Shown here: piece by piece, positions 57,571 to 64,000 of the stretch
Layout of the letters: each line of letters starts with the position of its first letter
How positions within the stretch are numbered: position 1 is the first letter of the stretch
Assembly (NCBI RefSeq): GCF_002514725.1
Contig: NZ_NTLB01000004.1
Coordinates: 372,001 to 436,000 of the forward strand
From: Mangrovitalea sediminis
Lineage (GTDB): Bacteria; Pseudomonadota; Gammaproteobacteria; Pseudomonadales; Oleiphilaceae
DNA: 64,000 nt
Reading direction: 5' to 3'
Position numbers and translations under genes: made by a program
Notes under the pieces: generated by a model
Told to the model about the DNA's origin: nothing
Seen by the model: the letters and a program-made list of their open reading frames with translations, nothing else
Database searches by the model: none

Positions 57571-58625
57571 GAGGACACCTTCGCCAACCGGTAATTCACC
57601 AGGACATTGCTGGCGAGCAACGTGAACAGCAGGACACCCTGCAGCAACTGCCCCAGCGACGACGATAGGCCAAGGGTGATCTGCGCATTGTTGGCGCCGA
57701 CCGAAAACAGACCGACCAGCAACGCGGCAGGTAACACACCCAGGGGATTGAGCTGTCCGAGATAGGCGACAATGATGGCGGAGAAACCCACTTCCGAATA
57801 AATATCAGGACGCAACTGGTTAATCGGACCGGCAACCTGCATCAACCCCGCCAGACCGGCCAGGGCACCGCTCAGTAGCAGAGCCATCCAGACGACACGC
57901 GGACGACTGAAACCGGCATAAGTCGAAGCTTCGTCACTGGCCGACACCCGAACCTGGAAACCAAACAGCGTACTGCGCAGTAAAATCCAGATCAGCGGAG
58001 CTGCCAGGAAGGCGAATACCGCCCCCAGACCGAATTGGGTATGCGCCCATATTACCGGCAGGGACGCCGCATCCTGAAAGCTCACCGAGCCGGGAAAGCC
58101 GTAACTCGACGGATCCCGCCAGGGGCCGAAGGTCAGATAATGCAACCCGGCGAGGGCGACATAATCGAACATCAGGCTGGTCAGAATCACGTTGGCATTA
58201 AAGCGGGTGCTCAGGAAAGCCGGAATCGCTGCATAGAGCAGCCCTCCGATAACGCCGAGCACTATCATACTGGGCAACAGCCAACCGGCACTGGATTCCG
58301 GCATATGCACAACGAGCGCACTGCCCAGGACAGCGCCGGCGATATACTGACCCTGGGCTCCGATATTCCAAACCCGGGAACGGAACGCCACCACCAGTCC
58401 GGCGCCGATCAAGGCCAAGGGGGCACTCTTGGTCAGCACGTCAGCCCAACCGGACGCCTGGGTCAACGGGGCCAGGAACAATGCATAGAAGCCATCGAGA
58501 GGCGCCTTACCGGAAGCCGCCAGCAAACCGCAGGCAATCACGGCTGCCACCAGCACCGCCAGCAGCGGGGCACCGAGACGCATGGCGAAGGACGGACGGG
58601 CACGGCGCTGAAGTCTAAGCGGCAT
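57567..58625 (-). CDS. ABC permease, branched-type, purine/nucleoside importer (first permease)
   Basis: 352 residues from ATG at 58625; the frame is open upstream but lies in the ATPase gene. Multiple membrane helices and RSRVWNIGAQGQYIAGAVLGS, the usual motif of nucleoside ABC permeases of the YufP/NupP type. It overlaps the ATPase stop by about 11 bases. Confidence 0.9.
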   Translation of the reverse strand: MPLRLQRRARPSFAMRLGAPLLAVLVAAVIACGLLAASGKAPLDGFYALFLAPLTQASGWADVLTKSAPLALIGAGLVVAFRSRVWNIGAQGQYIAGAVLGSALVVHMPESSAGWLLPSMIVLGVIGGLLYAAIPAFLSTRFNANVILTSLMFDYVALAGLHYLTFGPWRDPSSYGFPGSVSFQDAASLPVIWAHTQFGLGAVFAFLAAPLIWILLRSTLFGFQVRVSASDEASTYAGFSRPRVVWMALLLSGALAGLAGLMQVAGPINQLRPDIYSEVGFSAIIVAYLGQLNPLGVLPAALLVGLFSVGANNAQITLGLSSSLGQLLQGVLLFTLLASNVLVNYRLAKVSS

Positions 58626-60192
58626 CGCCGAATGCCTCCCAACCGGAGACGTTACCGCCCATCCACTGACCGAGTTCGGCGCGGTCGACCGACGCCACCG
58701 GACACACCGGAGACACCCGCCCTCCACTCATGACGGCGATACGATCGGACAGCAACAACAACTCGTCCAGATCATCGGAAATCACCAGCAAGGCGGAACC
58801 GCGTTCGCGCAGCGCCAGCAGGCCGTCCTGAATGCGACGCGCCGCTGCAACGTCAACTCCCCAAGTGGGTTGCGCCACGATCAGGATTTCGGGTGCCTCA
58901 TCCAGCTCCCGGCCCATAATGAATTTTTGCAGGTTGCCACCGGACAGTGACGCCGCTGGCGATGCCACGCCAGGATGCCGGACGTCATGCCGGTCGCATA
59001 GCGATTGTGCCGCAGCCCGAGCCTGCCCGAGACGCAACAACCCCCACTGCATGGCTTTGGCCCAGCGCGTTAACAGGACGTTGTCGATCAGGGAAAGCTC
59101 CGGCACAGCCCCCTTCCCCAGTCGCTCCTCAGGGACATAACGCAAACCGAGCTTACGCCGGGCACGGACATTCAACTTGCCGACCGCCTGGCCGTCTATC
59201 AGGATGGCCTCCGGCGGAGAAGACCGCTCTCCCACCAACGCGGCCATCAGTTCCTGCTGACCGTTGCCGGACACCCCGGCCAGCCCCAGGATTTCGCCCT
59301 GGCGCAGTTCGAAATTCACCGATTGCAATGCCGTACCGTGAGGGTCGAGCGTCGACTGACTGAGACTGGACACCGCCATGCGAACCCGTGCCTCCAATGC
59401 AACGGGCTTTCGTTCACGTAATGGCGGAGGCGCATCGCCCACCATCAATGCAGCGAGATCCTCGACGGAGACATCGGCCGTATCACGGCGCGCCACGACA
59501 CGCCCTGAACGTAACACCGTCACGCGATCACAGAGTCCACGTACTTCCTCGAGCTTATGACTGACGAACAAAATACTCAGCCCATCCGCGGCCAGACGGC
59601 GTAAGATCGCGAAAAGGCCCTCAATCTCCTGAGGGGTCAGCACTGCCGTCGGTTCGTCGAGAATCAGCAACTTCAACGGCTCTTCCTGCAGCAGGCAGCG
59701 AAGGATCTCGACGCGCTGGCGTTCGCCCACGGACAGGCGATGAACCGGCCGTCGAGCATGCACTTTAAGACCGTATTCCCGCTCCGCATCCTCAATGCGC
59801 GCGGCAATACGGTTCGGGTCCCAGCGGCCATGGCGGTTCAGCGTCAAGGCCAGGTTCTCGGCGACAGTCAGACTTTCCAGCAGGGCAAAGTGCTGCTGCA
59901 CCATCCCCATCCCCAGCGCGCGCGCCTGCATGGGCCCTTCGATCCGGATCTCGCGACCATCCCACATCAGGCTACCGGAATCGGGCGCCAACAGGCCGTA
60001 GATCATTTTCATCAGGGTGCTTTTACCAGCACCGTTTTCACCCAACAGCGCGTGAATTTCGCCGGGATGCACACTGAGGGAAACGTCGGCGTTCGCCACC
60101 ACACCGGGAAACGCCTTGGTAATACCATACAACTCCAGCCGCGGCTGCGTGCGGGCGTTGGCGCCACCCTTTTCGTCCGCTGTCACATTCAT
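58615..60192 (-). CDS. ABC ATPase, double domain, purine/nucleoside importer
   Basis: 525 residues, two ABC domains. Domain 1: [33 protein letters not shown]. Domain 2: GVSGNGQQELM in place of a normal Walker A, LSGGNLQKFIMGREL, ILIVAQPTWGVD, the pattern of sugar and nucleoside importers of the RbsA/NupO/YufO type. First gene of the operon with the two permeases, BMP-binding protein and adenine deaminase. Confidence 0.92.
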   Translation of the reverse strand: MNVTADEKGGANARTQPRLELYGITKAFPGVVANADVSLSVHPGEIHALLGENGAGKSTLMKMIYGLLAPDSGSLMWDGREIRIEGPMQARALGMGMVQQHFALLESLTVAENLALTLNRHGRWDPNRIAARIEDAEREYGLKVHARRPVHRLSVGERQRVEILRCLLQEEPLKLLILDEPTAVLTPQEIEGLFAILRRLAADGLSILFVSHKLEEVRGLCDRVTVLRSGRVVARRDTADVSVEDLAALMVGDAPPPLRERKPVALEARVRMAVSSLSQSTLDPHGTALQSVNFELRQGEILGLAGVSGNGQQELMAALVGERSSPPEAILIDGQAVGKLNVRARRKLGLRYVPEERLGKGAVPELSLIDNVLLTRWAKAMQWGLLRLGQARAAAQSLCDRHDVRHPGVASPAASLSGGNLQKFIMGRELDEAPEILIVAQPTWGVDVAAARRIQDGLLALRERGSALLVISDDLDELLLLSDRIAVMSGGRVSPVCPVASVDRAELGQWMGGNVSGWEAFGDAA

Positions 60193-60290
60193 CGTCCGCT
60201 TCGATCCTATTCTCTCGCTCTTATGAAACTTTATCCGGTTGGCCAGATCGCAACGGATGGGATAATCAAATCATCCCCTTACCTATACAT

Positions 60291-60324
60291 ATTCGGTGCC
60301 AACACTGACAGATTCGATGCCAAC
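60291..60324. promoter_or_regulatory. direct repeats, possible operator
   Basis: ATTCGGTGCCAAC (60291-60303) and ATTCGATGCCAAC (60312-60324) differ at one base and start 21 bases apart, two helical turns. They lie 100-130 bases upstream of the importer operon. Confidence 0.5.
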
Positions 60325-60492
60325 ATCGATTTTACACACAGATGCACCGTCACGAATCGCGTTTTTAACGCCGCAAAGGCCGGGAAAACGCGCAGATGCG
60401 CGCGACAGACAGTCTGCGGGGATAACGGATAGCCCGCACCACTGCTGCGCAAACCGGCCTATGATGCACCAGAATGAACCTTTGTTCATGTC

Positions 60493-60539
60493 AAAAACCA
60501 ACAAAGGTGCTCCGGGAACGGCGATTCCCCCGAAGCACC
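60493..60539 (-). terminator. terminator of the chemoreceptor gene
   Basis: Minus strand: GGTGCTTCGGG pairs with CCCGGAGCACC with one mismatch across a loop, followed by TTTGTTGGTTTTT. It lies 12 bases after the stop. Confidence 0.7.
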
Positions 60540-60550
60540 CGGTGCTGGCG

Positions 60551-61879
60551 TTACCCGGGCACAGCACCAGACTTGAGTTCATCCAGCACGGCCACAACCT
60601 GCACTGACAGTGCCAATAGCTCATCCATTTTCGCCTTCAATGCCCCATTCCCCTCCGCACGGCTATTTGTGGTCGAGCGGAAGATCGCCGCGCCCGTCGC
60701 ATGAATTTTGGGGTGCAGATCCCGGTAGAGTCGATTGAATTGGGGATGTGAGCGATAGGCCTGCCCTTGCGCACTGTCGAGGAACTTACCCAACCGGCAC
60801 TGGGTATGGTCATGCAGTTCCGCAGCCGTCAGCGTTCGCTCGCCGTAGAGCGCATAGCGGACGATCTTGTCGACCCAGACGATATGGTCGTTCTTGGCCA
60901 GGGTGAGCAACATGCGAGGATTATCCGGCGGGAAAGCCTTGACGATATCCCCCTGCGCCTCGCGCAGGTCCGCAATCGACCGGGAGATGTCAGCGAAGAT
61001 CCCATTCAGTTTCTGGGCACCATCCGATGTCCGCAGCACTCGTTCCGACATATCCTGCGCGACAGCCGACTGCTGATCGGCAGCATTGGCGATTTGCACC
61101 GTAGCCCGAACGTTCGCATCAGCCGCGTCGCGGGCCTGCTCGAAGCTGTGCTCCACTTCATCCCGCCCGTTAACGGACGCCTGTAATTCCCCAACCGCTT
61201 CTTTTACCAGGCTATCGATGGCCTGGGCGCCGTTGACGATATCGGAAACGATTTTCTCGATCTCGGCGGCCGCCGCCGCACTGCGGGCAGCCAACCCCCT
61301 CACCTCATCAGCAACAACGGCAAAGCCGCGACCATGTTCACCCGCTCGCGCCGCTTCAATGGCCGCATTCAAGGCCAACAGATTGGTTTGCTCCGCGATT
61401 TCGTTGACGGTCGACGTCAGTTGACTGATGTTGCGGGTCTTCTCGACAAAGTCGCTCACCTGTCCGCCGGCCTGGCTGACCGTCTCGCCAATACGGCCGA
61501 GTCGGCCCATCAGGGCGTCCAGCAACTGCTTCCCGGCCGAAGCCTGATCTCGCGAACGCTCTGCCTGCGTCAATACATCTTTTCCCAGCGCACCAATTTC
61601 GCCCGCAGTGGCCGCCATTTCTTCCGTCGCCGCCGACAGCGACTGGGTTTCATCGACCACAGCATTGAGCTGTTCCTGAAAATCCAGGACACGACGCCCA
61701 AAAGGTGTGAGAACCACAGCACATTGAACGACGCGATCCGCGAGACGTAAGTCATCGTTCAACTTGTTCGATACATAGTTCGATACCGGGTGCAACCAAT
61801 CCGGCACGCGCACGGTCTCAGACGTCTGCTGAACAATACGATCGAACCAATGGCGAAACAGCTTCTCCGAATGGAACAT
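60551..61879 (-). CDS. cytosolic methyl-accepting chemotaxis protein with CZB zinc domain
   Basis: 442 residues, no membrane helix, so a soluble receptor. The signalling hairpin tip [38 protein letters not shown] (in parts) lies at about 160-200. The C-terminal domain is a CZB chemoreceptor zinc-binding domain with the expected His and Cys: [31 protein letters not shown] receptors respond to zinc and redox or hypochlorite stress. No other chemotaxis gene is nearby. GGGGAG precedes the ATG. Confidence 0.92.
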   Translation of the reverse strand: MFHSEKLFRHWFDRIVQQTSETVRVPDWLHPVSNYVSNKLNDDLRLADRVVQCAVVLTPFGRRVLDFQEQLNAVVDETQSLSAATEEMAATAGEIGALGKDVLTQAERSRDQASAGKQLLDALMGRLGRIGETVSQAGGQVSDFVEKTRNISQLTSTVNEIAEQTNLLALNAAIEAARAGEHGRGFAVVADEVRGLAARSAAAAAEIEKIVSDIVNGAQAIDSLVKEAVGELQASVNGRDEVEHSFEQARDAADANVRATVQIANAADQQSAVAQDMSERVLRTSDGAQKLNGIFADISRSIADLREAQGDIVKAFPPDNPRMLLTLAKNDHIVWVDKIVRYALYGERTLTAAELHDHTQCRLGKFLDSAQGQAYRSHPQFNRLYRDLHPKIHATGAAIFRSTTNSRAEGNGALKAKMDELLALSVQVVAVLDELKSGAVPG

Positions 61880-62159
61880 TCAAAACTCCCCAACGCTGAT
61901 CATTATTCTTATGACTCGTCGCAATGACGGAAAAACCCGACAGCCGGACAGATTACAACGACTTAGCAAATCCCTATATCCTTAGGCTGCAGGTGTCGGT
62001 GTTAGTCAGGAAAGCCGGAATAAAACGGAAAGGGCATATCGGAGCCAAAGCCCCGAAAATATCAGCGCATGAGCTTAGACGGAAAAATCGGAGGCAGCCA
62101 CTGCCTCTGAGGAAATGGCGATAGGGGGGAGAGCCGGAGCCTCCCCCACGGCCGCCCGC

Positions 62160-62660
62160 TTAATTACCGGACGATCTCGGTTCCACCCGGTAACGTTCAC
62201 CGGTTTCGGTCTGATAACGCGTCAACCAGACCGCTTGCCCCTGGTAGAGATTGACCCCCAAAGGCTGCACCACCGAAATGGTGCGTCCATCCTGGGTTCG
62301 CATGATGACCTGCAGGGCATCCTGGGCCGACGCGGCATTTTCCGCGTTACGCCCCAGAATCGAACCAAGAATGACCCCGCCGACCGTCATTAAGGCCTGG
62401 CCGTTGCCACCGCCCACCGAGTGGCCGGCAACACCACCGACAACCGCACCGGCCAACGATCCCGCTGAGGTCGTCGACGCATTGGAGCGGATCTTGACCT
62501 TGCGAACCTCCAATACCGTGGCTGGCGTCACCTGCCCCATGCTCATCGCTTCGCCAGGGGTAAAACTATTGGGACCCGGCGTCATGGTGCATCCCGTCGC
62601 CACCAGCGCCAAAAGACAGCTCATCAGCACCTGCACTACCCATTTCAGTGTCGTCGTCAT
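62160..62660 (-). CDS. SlyB-like glycine-zipper outer-membrane lipoprotein
   Basis: 166 residues. Signal peptide ends LLALVATGC, a lipobox. A glycine-zipper two-helix segment (AGSLAGAVVGGVAGHSVGGGNGQALMTVGGVILGSILG in parts) is followed by a beta-rich end (VNLYQGQAVWLTRYQTETGERYRVEP). Related to SlyB/PcpB lipoproteins, which stabilise the outer membrane. Stand-alone gene on the minus strand, 280 bases from the chemoreceptor. Confidence 0.85.
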   Translation of the reverse strand: MTTTLKWVVQVLMSCLLALVATGCTMTPGPNSFTPGEAMSMGQVTPATVLEVRKVKIRSNASTTSAGSLAGAVVGGVAGHSVGGGNGQALMTVGGVILGSILGRNAENAASAQDALQVIMRTQDGRTISVVQPLGVNLYQGQAVWLTRYQTETGERYRVEPRSSGN

Positions 62661-62926
62661 GGGAATTTCTCCTTCACTCCACTGCGGACGTTACAACCTG
62701 AATCAGCCTCACCTTATGCAACCGTAAGGCGACGCTCAAGCCTGCACGATAGGTTCGCATGAGTGAAGGTCATGCACTTTGAGACGGATCAATAAGCGCT
62801 CTGATGACGGTAGTTGATAGAAATCAATACTGACGGATGCCGTTCACGGTTATCTTGTTGTTATGATTTATTGCACATTACAACGAAAAAAGCCTGTCAT
62901 CGGCCATCTTTAAGGAGTCAGTCGAC

Positions 62927-63286
62927 GTGAAACATTGCAATGGAATTCTCGCCACCTTTCTGACAGGCGCCCTATTGGGCCTGACCACCAGCCTCGCCAG
63001 TGCTGCGACAGATCCCGCAGTGGCGCAGCAACTGAAGTCATACATCAACAGTAAAGGGCTGTCCTGCATGGGCTGCCACGGTATCGAGCAGAAGAAAATC
63101 GGTCCGGCCTGGATCGACGTATCGAAAAAATTCGCCGGTAATCCCAAGGAAATCCAGATGCTGACCGACCGCATCCACAAAGGCGGCTCCGGAACCTGGG
63201 GCTCTATCCCAATGCCGGGCAATATGGCGACAGACAAGCAATCCGCCGAAATCGCCAAAATGATTGCGGCGCTTTACAAGAAATAA
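62927..63286 (+). CDS. small periplasmic class I cytochrome c
   Basis: 119 residues. GTG start with AAGGAGT 8 bases upstream. Signal peptide of about 26 residues (ending ASA), the single haem motif CMGCH (Cys49, Cys52, His53 approximately), and the sixth ligand in MPGNM. It resembles cytochrome c-551/c552 electron carriers of the periplasm. No oxidase or denitrification gene is adjacent, so the partner is unknown. Confidence 0.9.
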   Translation: MKHCNGILATFLTGALLGLTTSLASAATDPAVAQQLKSYINSKGLSCMGCHGIEQKKIGPAWIDVSKKFAGNPKEIQMLTDRIHKGGSGTWGSIPMPGNMATDKQSAEIAKMIAALYKK

Positions 63287-63293
63287 AGGGAAA

Positions 63294-63324
63294 CCATCGG
63301 CCGGAGCACAGGTCCGGCCGATGG
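63294..63324. terminator. hairpin between convergent cytochrome c and TPM genes
   Basis: CCATCGGCCGGA (63294-63305) and TCCGGCCGATGG (63313-63324) are perfectly complementary. A pyrimidine-rich TTTCCCTTTATTTC follows on the minus strand, so it terminates best leftwards from the TPM gene. Confidence 0.6.
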
Positions 63325-63327
63325 ACG

Positions 63328-63942
63328 TCAAAGAATGACGAGGTGATTGGGCAATTCGTTTTTTGACTCTGTGGCAGGTACGTGGGTCTTCAGCAATTCC
63401 CCCGTACGTCCGATGCAGTCGAGAAAACCCTGTAACGTCTCCCCCCGCTTCACCTGCCGGGTGAAATTATCCACGATGCTTTGCCAGTCTTCCGGCGTGA
63501 CAAACCGATTGATGCCCCGGTCGGCGAGGATTTCCACATAGCGCTCCGCCTCCGAAACAAAGATCAGGACGCCGGTGTCCCCCTTCGTATGATGTAGCTG
63601 TTGCGCCAGAAACTGTATCCGCGCAAGCGCTGCCGCACGCCGAAACCTTACCGCCTTCGGCACCAGGCGGCGATAGATCGGCTGCCAGCGAAACAGCACT
63701 GCCAGCAGCACAAACAGCACCCACTGCAACAGCAGCCAATCATGGCCACTAAGCCACCAGGGGCCGAGACTGGCCAAGCCGGGAACCACCAGCGCGATCA
63801 TGGCCGCCCATAATGTGGAGACCCAGGTATAGTCGTCGGCATGGTGAGCGAGCACCGTCACCAGCTCAGCGTCGGTGTCTTTCTCGACAGCGGCAATGGC
63901 ATCCGCGACACGCTGTTTATCCTGTTCCGTCAGTCGTTTCAC
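63328..63942 (-). CDS. TPM-domain membrane protein
   Basis: 204 residues from GTG at 63942, which overlaps the stop of the gene to the right (TAGTG), with GGGAGG just upstream. The N-terminal MKRLTEQDKQRVADAIAAVEKDTDAELVTVLAHHADDY (in parts) and C-terminal GVLIFVSEAERYVEILADRGINRFV form the TPM fold; two membrane helices lie between (about 45-85). Such proteins form a small operon with LemA and YgcG-like TPM proteins; function unknown. Confidence 0.82.
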   Translation of the reverse strand: MKRLTEQDKQRVADAIAAVEKDTDAELVTVLAHHADDYTWVSTLWAAMIALVVPGLASLGPWWLSGHDWLLLQWVLFVLLAVLFRWQPIYRRLVPKAVRFRRAAALARIQFLAQQLHHTKGDTGVLIFVSEAERYVEILADRGINRFVTPEDWQSIVDNFTRQVKRGETLQGFLDCIGRTGELLKTHVPATESKNELPNHLVIL

Positions 63943-64000
63943 TACCAACCTCCCGAGGCGCCGCCGCCTCCAAATCCGCCGCCACCGCCGGAGAATCCGC
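63942..64000 (-). CDS. C-terminus of a glycine-rich TPM/YgcG-type protein (cut by right edge)
   Basis: Only the last about 18 residues are in the window: GFSGGGGGFGGGGASGGW then TAG. A glycine-rich tail ending in SGGW is typical of YgcG/TPM-domain proteins that stand next to the two-helix TPM protein. Its stop overlaps the next start, so the two are one operon. Confidence 0.75.
   Translation of the reverse strand, partial: GFSGGGGGFGGGGASGGW

Larger units (their letters stand above)
60193..60550. other. intergenic region upstream of the purine importer operon
   Basis: 358 bases. It holds a 13-base direct repeat (60291-60303 and 60312-60324) and the chemoreceptor terminator (60493-60539). 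No purine-riboswitch-like fold was recognised. Confidence 0.5.

Noticed and set aside
60193-60480. Possible purine riboswitch before the purine importer
   Set aside because: The conserved three-way junction bases and loop pairs were not found on the minus strand.

Overview
The window is chromosomal DNA of a GC-rich (about 58-60% by eye) gammaproteobacterium. The block hemA / TPR lipoprotein / lolB / ispE / tRNA-Gln / prs / rplY / pth / ychF, with prfA-prmC-moeB behind hemA, is the arrangement known from Pseudomonas and Marinobacter-type genomes. DinB, adenine deaminase, DUF1244-HopJ, DUF2804, RimB and MaoP/HdfR proteins point the same way. I infer a Marinobacter-like or related marine/halophilic lineage; no rRNA is present to settle it.

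Layout. 1-6.6 kb: CoA-transferase fragment cut by the left edge, a small secreted protein, a PhaC-like hydrolase, a Tas-type aldo/keto reductase, a glycosyltransferase-PAP2 pair and SOS-controlled dinB. 6.7-9.4 kb: DUF1244, a HopJ-family domain running in frame into MinC, then MinD and MinE. 9.4-13.4 kb: DUF2804, a START-domain protein, a CBS protein, PhoH. 13.5-17.7 kb: five-gene minus-strand operon DUF432-MscS-RimB-RimK-aspartoacylase. 17.9-19.5 kb: maoP and hdfR. 19.6-32.5 kb: photolyase and the conserved translation / haem / isoprenoid / nucleotide block. 32.6-38.0 kb: tRNA-Met followed by an integrase-led accessory segment (DNA-binding protein, a PD-(D/E)XK-like protein, long gene-poor stretches, a beta-propeller lipoprotein flanked by a duplicated terminator module). 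38-43.4 kb: a sulfur-transport YeeE pair, cysQ, a ComEA-like protein, a large GGDEF-EAL receptor. 43.5-48.9 kb: a SnoaL-like protein behind two palindromes and the yhiI-rbbA-yhhJ cluster. 49-54.2 kb: a 7TM GGDEF protein, a PEP-CTERM protein, an SDR remnant, LysE and AraC genes. 54.4-60.2 kb: a purine/nucleoside ABC importer with adenine deaminase. 60.5-64 kb: a cytosolic CZB chemoreceptor, a glycine-zipper lipoprotein, a small cytochrome c and TPM-domain proteins cut by the right edge.

Most of the window is ordinary core genome with well-coupled operons (many 1-4 bp stop/start overlaps). The points that stand out are the missing stop codon between HopJ and MinC, a perfect LexA box shared by dinB and the divergent minC cluster, the DUF432-MscS-Rim operon, the tRNA-Met island with its nuclease-like protein and duplicated 3' module, and a set of palindromes and repeats outside genes. 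No CRISPR array, insertion sequence, rRNA operon or replication origin was seen. Gene functions are assigned from remembered family motifs; no database search was run.
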